64,000 nt of DNA from Liquidambar formosana. Taxonomy: Eukaryota; Streptophyta; Magnoliopsida; Saxifragales; Altingiaceae. Within the stretch, counting starts at the first letter, position 1. The number at the start of each line of letters is the position of its first letter. The notes below the pieces were generated by a model, which was not told where the DNA came from, did no database searches, and saw only the letters and a program-made list of their open reading frames with translations. The stretch spans positions 7,492,909-7,556,908 of the forward strand of contig CM077823.1 of NCBI GenBank assembly GCA_039720395.1, given 5' to 3'. The translations under genes were made by a program, and so were the position numbers. This document shows positions 20,320 to 31,717 of the stretch, piece after piece.

Positions 20320-23300
20320 AACCCAAGCATATCAGGAAGCCATGCAGAGAATAGAATCCTACATGGCTGAAATCAATGAATCGGCCACTTTGGCCGATTG
20401 CGTTAGAGAGGATGCGGATGAAATCACTTTAGAAGAATTAGAGTTGGAGCCTAGGAAGTTGAGTGATGAAAAAGCTCAAGTCATAGACCCTTTGCAAGAA
20501 GTAAAATTATTAGGAGACTCAAAGCCGATTTTTATTAACCAAAATTTACCAGAAGACTGGAAAGATAAGTAATCGGCCTGCTAAAAGAATTTAGGGATTG
20601 TTTCGCTTGGGACTATGATGAGTTGCCAGGTTTAGACCGAAAACTGGTCGAGCATAAACTACCAATTAAAAAGGGGTTTAAACCATATAAGCAACCTCCT
20701 AGGAGGATGGCTCCAGAAATTCATCTCAAAGTAAAAGAAGAGATAGAAAGACTGTTAAAGGCCGGATTCATTCAAACGGCCAAGTATGTGGAATGGCTTT
20801 CGAACATCGTTCCAGTCTTGAAAAAGAATGGGAAACTGAGAGTGTGTATAGATTTTAGAGACTTAAATAAAGCCACTCCAAAAGATGAGTACCCGATGCC
20901 TGTAGTTGATATGTTGGTCGATGCAGCTGTCGGGTTCAAAGTCTTATCTTTTATGGATGGCCATTCAGGCTATAATCAAATTTTCATAGCCGAAGATGAT
21001 ATACAGAAAACAGCCTTTAGATGCCCAGGTAGCATCGGGACCTTTGAATGGGTAGTGATGCCATTCGATCTAAAAAATGCTGGGGCTACATACCAAAGGG
21101 CTATGAATTATATTTTCCATGATATGATTGGAAAATTTATGGAAGTTTATATAGATGATGTGGTGGTTAAATCTTCAGATCCGGACATTCATATGACCGA
21201 TCTAAGGAAGTCTTTTGAAAGAATGCGAGCTCATAAGTTAAAAATGAACCCTTTAAAATGTGCTTTTGGTGTATCTGCTGGAAATTTCTTAGGTTATCTT
21301 GTCCATCAAAGAGGGATTGAAGTTGACAAAAACAAAACAAAGGCAATTATCGATGCAAAACCACCATCTAATAAAAAAGAGCTTCAAAGGTTTCTCGGTC
21401 AAGTTAATTTCTTGCGCCGTTTCATTTCTAATTGTGCAGGGCGAACCAAAGCCTTCTCTCCTCTGCTGAAGATACGGGCGGAGGACAGCTTCAAGTGGGA
21501 CAGGCAACATCAGGAAGCATTCGACCAACTGAAAGAATATCTTACAAAGCCACCGGTGTTAATGCCACCCAAGCAGGGGAAACCCTTGAAGTTGTACATA
21601 TCGGCCGCTGAAGAATCTATTGGAGCATTGTTAGCCCAAGACAGGGATGATGGACATAAGCAGGCCGTTTATTTTCTTAGTAAACTGTTGAATGAAATCG
21701 AGTGTAGATATACATCGATTGAAAAACTTTGTTTGGCTTTGTACTTTTCATGTATTAAGTTAAGGTATTATATGCTACCCGTTCTGGTTTATATAATATG
21801 TCAAACTGACGTGGTTAAGTACATGTTGAGTAGGCCGATTGTAAGAGGGAAAATTGCAAAATGATCATTAGTCCTAATTGAATTTTGTTTGCAATATACT
21901 CCTCAAAAAGCAATTAAAGGCCAAGCGCTGGCCGATTTCTTAGCAAGCCACCCTAATTTAGGAGAGGTGCCTGAAATTTTACCTACCATGGAGATTGGAT
22001 GCATTTCTTTAGTCCCATGGATTCTAATTTTCGATGGGTCTCGAACCGAAGAATCGGCCGGAGCAGGTGTAGTTCTAATATCCCCAATGAACAAAAGAAC
22101 TCAATTTTCATTCAAGCTAGATTTCAATTGTACAAACAATCAGGCCGAGTATGAGGCTCTCATTATCGGTCTCGGTTTATTGGTGGATTTGAATATATCA
22201 AGTGTCCTTATTATTGGGGATTCCCAGTTAGTTTTAAAACAGTTATCTGGCGATTTCAAATGTGTAAGTGATTCCCTGATTGAATATAATAGGATCGCCA
22301 AATATTTGTTAAGTTTATTTGCTGACGTTTTATTCAAATGTGTCCCGAGAAAAGAAAATAACGAAGCAAATGAATTGGCTCAAATAGCTTCTGGACTAAA
22401 AATCCCACTTAGTGTTCTTACCAGGACGATTACTATAGAAAGGAGATTAGAATCGTCCTTAAAGAATGCATTCGGTCCTAGTGACTGGGTATTATCATTA
22501 GATGTTGCCCAAGATGATTGGAGATTTCCAATTATAAAATATTTGCAAAATCCATCTATTCAAACAGAGTATAAAATCAGGAAAAAGGCTTTAAAGTTCG
22601 TCATTTTAGATGATGAATTGTATAAAAAGAATGTGGATGGTCTTTTATGCTCATGCCTTTCTAAGTTTCAGTCAATGCAAATCATGGCCGAAGTCCACGA
22701 AGGCATTTGTGGGGCACACCAGGCTGGCATTAAGATGAGATGGCTCATCAGAAGATACGGTTATTATTGGCCGAATATAATGAAAGACTGTTTAGAATAC
22801 GCTAAGGGATGTCAAGCCTGTCAAATTCATGGGCCAGTGCAACACGCACCTGCAACAAAATTGCAGTCCATAGTAAAGCCTTGGCCGTTTAGAGGATGGG
22901 CAATGGATGTAATAGGGAAAATTTACCCTGAGTCATCCAAAAGAGATGCTTTTATTTTGGTAGCAACGGATTACTTCACAAAATGGGTGGAAGCCATTCC
23001 TATGCCTTCGGTTTCGCAGACCGAGGTCATCAAATGTATTAAAGAAAACATCATTCATAGATTCGGCCTACCCCAAACTATTACTGCTGACCAAGGAACA
23101 GTATTTACCGGCAATGAGGTTAGGGCGTTTGCTAAAGAGTATGGTTTTGAAATTACACATTCAACGCCATACTACGCACAAGCAAATGGGCAAGCCGAAT
23201 CAACAAATAAGATTTTAAAGATCAATATTGAAAAAATGATTGAGGAAAATCCTCGAGCATGGCATGAATTGCTCTCAGAAACCTTGTGGGCTTACCGAAA

Positions 23301-23835
23301 TTCTAAGAGAACTAGTACCGGTACTACCCCATTCGCCTTAACCTATGGGCATGATGCGATCCTGCCTATGGAAGTAACTGTTCGATCTCTAAGAGTTGCT
23401 AAGCAAAACAATTTGAGTGTACAAGATTATTATGATGCTATGTTGGCCGAATTAGATGACCTGGATGATGTCAGGTTATTAGCTTTAGATTATTTGCAAG
23501 CCCAAAAGAAAAAAGTAGAAAAAGCTTATGATAAGAAAGTTCGGCCTAAAGATTTTCTTGAAAACGAGTTAGTTTGGAAAGCCATATTACCCATAGGGTC
23601 AAGAGATCCCAAGTATGGAAAGTGGTCTCCTAATTGGGAAGGCCCTTTTAAAATTTTCAAAGTACTAAAAGGTGGAGCATATCATCTACAAAATTTAGAT
23701 GGTGACATCCATGATCGGCCTATCAATGGCCGATTTCTTAAAAAATATTATCCTGCAATGTGGGAAAAATGTCAAAAATATTTGGAGCATGCAAGTGTAG
23801 ATACAAATTTAAACCCACATTCAGAGGAAGGATAG
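20309..23835 (+). pseudogene. Tat pol: RT, two RNase H domains, integrase; frame-disrupted
   Basis: Three open stretches make up pol. Codons 20309-20572 (frame +2 of the window, shifted +1 from gag) hold the linker before RT. RT resumes in the gag frame near 20575 and runs to TGA 21862-21864, with KVLSFMDGHSGYNQ, LKNAGATYQRA and the intact catalytic YIDD (about 21149), then an RNase H (YISAAEESIGALLAQ). The same frame continues past the TGA with a second, archaeal-type RNase H (IFDGSRTEESAGAG, GDSQLVLKQL), an integrase zinc site (HEGICGAHQAG, CQACQIHG) and the DDE core (AMDVIG, TADQGT, GQAEST), ending at 23835. The TGA lies where a Trp codon would fit (one G-to-A change), and a second frame change near 20573 returns the linker frame to that of RT. 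As read here, pol cannot be made without recoding or splicing. Confidence 0.9.
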
Positions 23836-24048
23836 AAGAAGCATGTGTATATATTCAAGGCTACATAGCCGAGTATCAAAAGAAACAATTATAATCCATA
23901 CATGCATCAGTAAGTAAAATATTGTTAGTGCAAATTAATGATTGAGTAAAAAAAAAAAACTGATGAAAATAAAATTGTGCAAAGGCCTTATGGCCGAATT
24001 ACATCAAAATATGTCAAATGGCTACATCCCAGCCATAAAAAGAATTGT
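23836..24048. other. Convergent spacer between pol and the antisense gene
   Basis: 213 bp separate the pol stop from the stop of the antisense gene. It carries GGCCGA at about 23990. Full-length sense transcripts must run through the antisense gene to reach the 3' LTR, so the two RNAs overlap. Confidence 0.6.
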
Positions 24049-27000
24049 TCAAGAAGAGGCAGAAAGAGAAGGGTCAGCAAGAGAAAGCAGCTCCCTAGTG
24101 CTAGACCATTCAATTTCAAAAGATTGGAGACGGTCTTCCAGATCCCTCTGCTTCTGCTCCAATGCCTCCTCCTCCCCAGAAAAAGACTGGTACTGATCGG
24201 CCAGCTCCTGTGCTTTTTCTACCTTTACAGAAAAGGCTTCTGCTAAGTCTGCTTGGACCGTCTCTGCTTCCTTTAGTTTTTCTCTGGCTTCACCCAACTG
24301 TCTTTCCAGGTCAGCAATCACAGCTTCAAATTGTTGCTTCGTTTTTTGACCTTCTTCAATCAAAGACTTCATCTTATCGGCCTCGTCCATAGCAATCTGG
24401 ATCTTAGACTGAAGATCGGTCATCTGGTTCAGCACCTTTCTGTTCTGGATTGCTTCATTCCTGACTGAAGAATAAGAAGGGCAAAGGAGGGAGACTTTTT
24501 CATCGAAGGACTGGAGGTTAGCTGCCAAGCCTGGCATGGTGTTGGAATCGGCCAAGATAACTTTTATGGCCTTTTTTATTTTTTCAACTTGAGAAAAAAT
24601 GGTAGAAATGGGAACAGTGGAAATAGTCTTAAGGAGCTTTCTGGCTTTTTCAATATCAGTGCTTTTCGGGGGATTGGAGGTAGCAGAAGAGATTGGAGAT
24701 TCGGCCAGCTTCGGCTTCAGAAAAGAACGCAGTTTTTCCAGAGAAGCCATGGCCATTGAGAATTTGTCTCCTGATGGGATTGAGGAAGTTGTAGTGGGGG
24801 CAGCAAGAGTGGTTTTTTCTGGAACATGGGGGGATTGGGTCACGATTTCTGTGGGATCAGGCAAAATAATCATTTCATCTTGATCTGAAGAGTCGGCCTT
24901 GCCCACAGAATCGGCCTGATGAGATTCATCAGCCTTGGAAGGTTTGGGGTTTTTGGAGTTTTTGGTTGGCTTAGAAATGGAGGAAGATGAAGCTGGTACA
25001 GAAGTTGAGCGAGATCCTTTCTGAGATAAAGAGGCAAAAATTTCGCCCATATCACCCGCCTTGGACTTTTTCGGCCGACTCTCCACAGCTGTTGTGGTTT
25101 TCGGCCTGCCCCTCTTCTTGGCCTGAGTTTCAGCGGCATGGGATTCGGGCTCCAGAGCCTTTTGCTTGGTGTTCTGGGACTTCACCAAAGCAGCGCTTTT
25201 CGATTTCCCTGGTTGGGATCGTTGGAGTTCGTCCTCATCCTCAGAAGGAAGTTCTGGCAAGGGAGCAAGAGTTTGCTGCTCATAGGTTGGGACATCTGTA
25301 AAACGAATGAAATCAGTAAAGCTTAATGAGATCCTTTAAAAAGAAATGGGCAAAGGAAATACCTATCCCAAAGGCCGATATGGGCCAGGATATCCATTGA
25401 AATCGGTCAAGTTCTTTTTTAGTGGCGCGTCTCCCTACCCAAGTAACTTCATCGGGCGAGGACAAGGCCAAGGATGGTTCAACTAAGTCAGCTATTGCAA
25501 AGTTGGCAGAAGGAGTATATGGTCGATTTTTCTCCAACCATTTTTCAAACTTCATAAAAAATGTGGGACCTGACATAACTCTTTTGCCTCTGTTTTTTGC
25601 CATGTATTCATCAAATTGTTTTGATTTTATGTTTAAAACAGCTCTATCTACCTTGTCAACCATTACCCACATGTCTTCCCCAGGGATCCATTTGATTTTA
25701 TAAAATTTCTCATAAGTTAGTACAGACTGATAATCTGAATATCGGTCAATAGGGATACCTTGCTTGGTCTTCTGTTTCTTTCCCCCAGTATCAGTGGCCT
25801 GCGAAGAAACTGGGTTAGTATCACCATCGCTGGAAGTGGCCGTATCACTATGAGCTTCCTGTATAGAAAGCCTCTCAAAAGCTTCTGCTGAGCCCAGCGG
25901 CCTACTCTCCTTGATATAATTATCCCAGAAGGAGATAAAACCATCAGATGCAGACGGTTTATAACGGAAGGAAGAAATCTCAAAATCTTTTTTCAGAAAT
26001 CTGAAAATGGAGTCAACACTATCCACTTCATCAATGTCATGAATAACGAGCCGATTCAGGAAATCAGAATTCAGGCTATAGATCAGTGGAAAAGGAATGG
26101 ATTGGCGTAGGCCGAATTGCCTAGCGACAAAGTGGGGACAATAAACCTCCACTCCACAGCGATTGTTTCCGGAATTTTCCAGGGTTATTCTATGGTGAAG
26201 GTCTCTTGGAATCAATACACTACTCCAAAAAGATTTTAAGACAGATTCTGGAGCCTCAAAAGTAGTTACGGCCAATAGCCACCGCGGTCCAAGCCGCAAA
26301 GGAAAAAATGGATAGAATTGCTTTCGAGACCGATTATTACAGGAATAGAAGAAAATGAAGCAATCTCGAAAAGAATGAGGGTTACGGGTAAAATCAATGA
26401 AATTATACCCAACAGAAGGAACGCTGTCATGGGTTTCGCAGACAGGACTTATTTCTGGAAAATAAGCATGCAACCAGATTTGGAGCATCCAAAGGGGGCC
26501 TCCCCAAAGTTGAAAATTGGAGGACAATAGATTAAACAGGCCTCTATAAAGACTTGAAAGAACTAGAGGTCCTAGAGCAGCTTTGCACCCTCTAGCCAGG
26601 TAGACCGCTAATTTCAAATCGGCCTTAACAATTTTAAAAGAAGGGGAACAAAAAAGACATTTGCAAATCCAAAAAAGAAGAAAGGCTACATATTCGGTCT
26701 CATCAATATCACCTTCTGTTTTCATATAAAGATTGAGAAAATTGGTGTAAGAGGTACTCTTTTTATCAAAAGAAATTGAATCATCAAAATCAGGAAGTTC
26801 GGCCAGAGCATTTATCCATTTCCCATTAGGACGTAGGCCGAACAGTGCAGCCAAGTCTAATAGTGTGGGGGTCATCATTCCAAACTTAAAATGAAAAGAA
26901 TTGGTCGAAACTGACCAGAAGCATAAGGCAGAGGATAAGATTTCTTTGTTGATAGGGATCTGAAATTTAGACAAGTGAAGGATTTCATAAATCCCCAATT

Positions 27001-27325
27001 CATGCCAGGCACTAGCTTTCACAGCAGCCATTCTGTCAAACCATGATAGCCAATTCTTTTGCCTATTTGGCCAGCAACGAATAGACTTGGAGAATGAAGA
27101 AACAATATTGCACTTAGGGTTTTCAAAAACAAAGACCTCAGATTGAGGTTTTGGGAAAACAGAAGAGTAGGGCTTGGCGGCCTCAGCAGAAAGGAATATA
27201 GGACCTAAAGTGTAAGAGTCATTGTAAGGGATGAGTACCTTAGGGATGGCCACTGAGGGGTCAGTCGTTTGGAGAGCCTCCAAGCGCTCTTTGCCGGCGA
27301 TATCACCAGGAGCAGAATCCGCCAT
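24049..27325 (-). CDS. Antisense two-exon gene: plant mobile domain, AT-hook and coiled coil (predicted 1069 aa)
   Basis: Exon 1 runs from ATG 27325 (MADSAPGDIAGKERLEAL) to 25363; exon 2 from 25295 to 24049. The 67-bp intron 25362-25296 has a GTATTT donor and a TTTTACAG acceptor, contains the stop that would otherwise end exon 1, and restores frame exactly (1963+1247 nt). Residues about 105-300 match the plant mobile domain (PF10536; MAIN/MAIL family): HELGIYE, TNSFHFKFGMMTPTLLDLAA, GGPLWMLQIWLHAYFPEI. Exon 2 has KKRGRPK (714-720, an AT-hook core and possible NLS), Ser/Pro-rich sequence and a long coiled coil (about 931-1058). Known family members act in silencing or appear inside retroelements. 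Here it lies antisense between pol and the 3' LTR and shows no stop or shift. Its own promoter is not identified. A role in chromatin or anti-silencing is inference. Confidence 0.82.
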
Positions 27326-27802
27326 GGATGAGAATATGGAGAAGAGAAACGATGAAGCTGAAGGTAGAAGAAACGTACAAGTAGAAGACTCGGAGGTAGC
27401 GGGGAGAAGACCAGGAACTTCGAATGGAGGAGAGAGCAACAGCCTACCGGAAAAGAGAATGAGCTTGCCGGAGAAGAAAAATCCTAGAGAGAGAAACTCT
27501 GGCTCAGAGAATGTGTTTCGTAAGGATTATGAAGGGTTTTGGCGTTTTAGAAGTAATGAAAGGACATCCCGAAAAGACACGTTCCTCTTGGGAAGAGAGA
27601 ACGGCGCAGTGATATCATTGATGGAATTAATGCCATCAGAAGATGAGCAAATCAAGAGAAGACACGTGGTAAATAAAGAAAAGCACAGGGTGCTGACACG
27701 TGCCTTAGAAAAGCCAAAAAGAAAAAAAAAAAAGGGGGCCTAGTACGATCGAAGGCCGATTTAGAAGAGTGAAACATTTTACCGAAATTCAATTCAGTAA
27801 AA
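27326..27802 (-). promoter_or_regulatory. Putative promoter/5' region of the antisense gene
   Basis: About 480 bp lie between the antisense ATG and the polypurine tract. Open frames here are short and low in complexity. One GGCCGA site is at about 27753. No clear TATA box was found on the minus strand, so the antisense promoter may lie here or in the 3' LTR read backwards. Confidence 0.35.
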
Positions 27803-27814
27803 TGTGGGGGGCAA
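27803..27814 (+). other. Polypurine tract of the Tat element
   Basis: TGTGGGGGGCAA immediately precedes the 3' LTR, the expected plus-strand priming site. Confidence 0.75.
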
Positions 27815-28467
27815 TGTTTACACCCTAAAATCGGCCTAAGGATTTTTTGATTATTCGGTCAAAAGTTATCTCGGCTTTAAGGGTCGAAATTCCTCAAATC
27901 GGTCAAAGCTGGACCGTGATTTGCAATATAGTTAATTAAACCACGTGATCACATCGTGGAAAGCTGAGGTAGTGGATTTGGTTTCTGAAAGATAGTCATG
28001 GGAGGTTATAGAACGTGGGAAGTTATGGAACTAAAAGATCATGGAATTGGGCAGTTAGCAGGCGAATAATAAGGGGCAGTTACTAATGAAGCGTATAAAA
28101 GGGTAAGCAGTCATTGGAAGAAGGCTCTCCAGGATCAATCAACAAACCAGTTCTCAGGAACTTTATCTTTTTCACTTTCTTTTAGAATTCTAGGATTTCA
28201 AACCCAGAAACGTGTGCTCCTTTCTGGTCAAAGGCGTGTGCACCCCTTTGTTCATCACTGTAATTTCAGAAATTGATCAATGAAAATGGCTTCCTCCGTG
28301 GTGAGCTTCTTCTTTTAATTTCTGTTATTATTTTGTATTTTCAATTGTTTGTCACAGAAAAGTCCTTGAGTCCATTCAAGGCAAGGTAGAACCCGCAATT
28401 CGTCACTGTGTAGTGGCTGGCACGCTCGCGCAACCCAATCCTCAGAATCAAAATTTTGGAGGAAACA
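27815..28467 (+). repeat. 3' LTR of the Tat element
   Basis: 653 bp, one mismatch to the 5' LTR by eye (GTGTAGTGG against GTGTACTGG). That corresponds to about 0.15 percent divergence, a very recent insertion. Confidence 0.96.
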
Positions 28468-28472
28468 GTACC

Positions 28473-29401
28473 ATTTACATATGATGGTCGATTTCACATT
28501 TTTATATATATAATTTTTAAACTAATGATTTTCGTCAAATATTTTTAGTTGCTTGAAAACATTAATTACATGGTTAAGTTTTTTATTTTTCTTCCTTTTA
28601 TTTCTTAAACTTGATGAACTAAGTGAGCCACAAAATGATAAAACTTGGTCCCCATTTGCACTAACGTGGACTAAAAAAATAAATTTGAGGGGTAGATGAT
28701 TAACTGATTGCTTTACAGTTACTTAATTAAGTGATTAATTAGAAATCTAAGAGATAAAGAATAGTAAAATAAATGTCAAGAGAAAAGGAATAAAAAAATT
28801 TAAAAATCATTAAGTGTTTTAGTGACCAATAGGGAACGTAACAGTTTGTAACCTGTAGCATTTATAGTTTAAAAATAAAAAATGCTATTGATTCCTAAAT
28901 ATCATTTTTAAATGATGTGACTACTAATTAAGAGTCTAAGATGACACACATTCAAAAAATATTATAAGAATTATTATTAGTATTATTATTTACACGTGAT
29001 GCAAGCACAACACAATGCAATGTGCAACGAGATTTTATTCACAAAAAGTGTTTCTAACTAACGATGCATACTTCATGTTACAAAGCCATATGTTCAAAAA
29101 TTTCACATAAAATCAATTGTGAACTGTGAAAAAAAAAATGCAATACAGTTTCATGACCAAAGAAAATTTTGGGGAAAAAAATGAAAATAGAAGATGATAA
29201 CCTGTGAAATTGATCAAGAAATTCAAAACAGGGTAGGAAATTTGCGAGGAAAAAAAACATTATGTAGTAATAGTAATGAAATCTACACCCCAAAAAAAAA
29301 AAAATGAAACTAACAATGCCAAGAGGAATGTAACTGTACACCATACATTAAATTATAGATGAAAAGGGAAAAGAGAAATTAACAATATATGAAATTTCTC
29401 C

Positions 29402-29432
<31 letters not shown>

Positions 29433-29494
29433 AAAAAGAAAAAGAAAAAAAATACATGCAACTTACCATGTTTTAAAATATCTCTACTCCATAC
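28473..29494. other. AT-rich intergenic DNA, no gene seen
   Basis: Only low-complexity frames. A run of about 22 C followed by about 15 A sits at 29401-29437 and is probably unreliable in length. Confidence 0.5.
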
Positions 29495-30401
29495 ATGAAG
29501 TTATGTGGAAGGAAACTGTATATGAATTGTAGCTATATTAGAGATGTTTGGAGTACTGTAGAAGGAATTCCTAATGAGGATGTAGATAATATAGTCGATT
29601 GGGTGGAAAATATTAGGAAAAAAATTAGTAAGAATGAGAAAAGTATGAGTAAGACAATGGAAAGAATAGCAAACTTACTTTGGCAAATTTGGTATGCTAG
29701 AAATAATGTTATTTTTAGAAATGATACTTTTAATAAATTTTTAGTTATTGAACAAACAACAATTCTTTTTTCTGATTTCGCTTTGGATAATACTAACCTT
29801 CAGTCTACTAGCTTTATAAATAGGATGCAAAAAAAAAAAAAAAACGAAGAAAAGTACAAGATTTATTCGTTGGATTCCTTCAGATGATGGGTGGTTTAAA
29901 TTGAACTTTGATGGTTCAGTTAAAAATAAAAAAGACGCAGCTGGTTATATTATTAGATATAGTTATGGTAAGCCTATTATCATGCAATCCGTTTGGTTTG
30001 ATGATGATATAATAATGCCTAAAATGGAAGCAACTGTACTTTGGAATAGTCTTCTTTTTGCACAAGGAAAAGGAATTAAAAGAATTTATTTAGAAGAGGA
30101 TGCTAATATTGTCATTAATAGTATTAGTAAGTCACAAAGTTGCCCTTCGAAGATTTATAGTATTTTAAATGATTATATGAAGATTATTTTAGAATGTAAT
30201 ATAGAAGTTAAAATAAATCATGTTTACAGAGAAGGAAATCAAGTTACTGATTTCTTAGCAAATTTAGGTCACATAATTAAAGGTAATCAGATTTGGGATT
30301 CTAATTTGCCGAGAGAAATTTCAGGTATTTTTTGGGAAGATGTTATCCGTAGATCCAGTCCATGTTGGTGTTGAGATATTCTCTTTTACCAAAAAAAAAA
30401 A
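29495..30401 (+). pseudogene. 5'-truncated LINE 3' end with RNase H domain and poly-A tail
   Basis: Two open stretches, 29495-29887 and 29901-30374, are in different frames; the switch falls at an A16 run (about 29830-29845). The first has ANLLWQIWYARNNVIF, typical of the region after a LINE RT zinc finger. The second is an RNase H-like domain (RVT_3): KLNFDGSVKNKKDAAGYIIR, a catalytic-type Asp/Glu series, and VYREGNQVTDFLANLG. The coding end is followed by A11 at 30391-30401. Together these mark an old LINE copy truncated at the 5' side. Confidence 0.75.
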
Positions 30402-30578
30402 TCCCCCAATTGAAAAAAGAAAAACCTGGCCCATTACGTCACAATATGCAAAATTTATGACAAATAAAAATAAATATAAAAAAAAGGGGGTTATTAAGTC
30501 AAAAGTTTTCAAGATTTTAAACCATTCGGGCTTCTACACTCCACTGATCGGTAAAGCGGGCTTGACGATGCCAATAAA

Positions 30579-30979
30579 GGGAACGGCTGTTGGAACCCCT
30601 ATTTTTATCATCCCACCACCTATCTTTTAAATTTTTAAGGTTTAATGCAAAATATAAAAGGTTTTTACGAAAATCGATCACGCTATCCACTAGAAAACAT
30701 TATTTTGAACAATTTTGTAGAAATTTTTTTTCCCCAAATCTTTCGTTTAAGTACAGTTTTTAGCCATTTATAACTTTTATTTCATTTTTTTACCAAAAAG
30801 TCTATTTAAACGATAAATTTTATAAAAACGTTCTTTTACAAAGTTATTCAAAATGATGTTTCCTAGTGGACAACACGACTGATTTTTGTAAAATCCTTTT
30901 ACCTTTTTCATGAAATCTTAAAAACCAAAACGAAAATGAGGGTTTGATAAAAAGAAGTGGGATTACAATAGCCGTTCCC
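30579..30979. mobile_element. Mutator-type MITE (MULE-MITE), 401 bp, 9-bp TSD
   Basis: The left end GGGAACGGCTGTTGGAACCCC is mirrored by the complement of the right end (GCCGTTCCC). The inverted repeat extends about 180-190 bp inward with landmarks such as TCCACTAGAAAACAT against its mirrored partner. The 9-bp flank GCCAATAAA is perfectly duplicated (30570-30578 and 30980-30988). Long TIRs plus a 9-bp TSD identify the Mutator superfamily. No coding capacity. Confidence 0.9.
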
Positions 30980-30988
30980 GCCAATAAA

Positions 30989-31591
30989 ACATTACAAAAC
31001 TGTATATGAAATTAGCCCAAGGTAAAAACTAGCAATGCCGTGGAGGAGTAAGGAAACATGAACATCGTCAAGTTAGTTTTGAGGAGGGGAATTGGTAACC
31101 GGTTGAGGGTGGGAGAAGAGATAGGAAACGTGGGAAACGGGGGAACGGTTCTGTGAAAATAAAAAAATAAAAAATAAAAAATAAAAAAGGAGTGTTTAGG
31201 AGTAGTTACAGGTGGGGTGGAGAGTGGTGAGATCACAATCTTATCGTTATATTTAACTACTTATTAACAATTATATTATTTTTTAGAATGGCTAATAATT
31301 TTTATATTGAGGGCAATATTGGGAATCAAAAAGCAAGCACACAAACTCTCCTCTTCCCTTTATAATAGTCGAGATCTTGGGTTTTGAGATGCTTATGCAA
31401 CCAATTAATCTTCTTAGACATATGTAATCCTCTCTCACATGCACCGAACAATTATAAAACAAAAAAAATCATAAGGTAGACACATTGAATACATAATTAA
31501 TAAATAATAAATAAAAATTTAGGGATCAATGTATAGGATTTTTCCTCATCTTTAAAAATAACCCTTTGAAGGGTGTTATGTCATAACCCGC
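30989..31591. other. Intergenic stretch, no gene seen
   Basis: Short A-rich microsatellite (AAAAATA)n near 31157-31190 and low-complexity frames only. Confidence 0.45.
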
Positions 31592-31700
31592 GAGGATAAC
31601 TTAGTTGGCAAAGGAATGCGGTTTAAGAACAGTAAGTCCCAAATTTGAGTCTCTACTTTCTCAATATCGAATGCATAAGTTTGTGGGTGGTTTGTGTACC
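31592..31700 (+). mobile_element. Possible tRNA-related SINE relic
   Basis: GATAACTTAGTTGGCAAAGG resembles a box-A region and CCCAAATTTGAGTCTC, about 45 bases on, a decayed box B. No TSD or A tail could be fixed. Confidence 0.35.
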
Positions 31701-31717
31701 ACCGGGGATTACTCTAA

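Larger units (their letters stand above)
15870..28467 (+). mobile_element. Very young Tat-lineage Gypsy retrotransposon with an antisense gene, 12,598 bp
   Basis: Both LTRs are 653 bp, TG...CA, and differ at a single C/G (position about 16471 against its partner near 28415). The target duplication GTACC is perfect (15865-15869 and 28468-28472). Order: 5' LTR, PBS, Gag-protease 16594-20319, pol with RT/RNase H, a second RNase H and integrase to 23835, an antisense two-exon gene 27325-24049, polypurine tract, 3' LTR. A long Gag, an extra RNase H, no chromodomain and an accessory gene between pol and 3' LTR are features of the Tat/Ogre/Retand lineage. The hexamer TCGGCC/GGCCGA recurs about 47 times along the element. 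Confidence 0.95.

Noticed and set aside
24049..25260. 403-aa frame as a separate gene starting at 25260
   Set aside because: The first codon is TTG, and the frame extends upstream to the splice acceptor at 25295, joining the PMD exon in phase.
25313..27439. 708-aa frame taken as a complete single-exon protein starting at 27439
   Set aside because: 27439 is a TTG codon and the stop at 25313 lies inside a well-formed intron. ATG 27325 and the 25363/25295 splice give a better model.
29401..29437. C22/A15 tract as a biological signal
   Set aside because: Homopolymer in AT-rich DNA; length probably unreliable, with no flanking structure.
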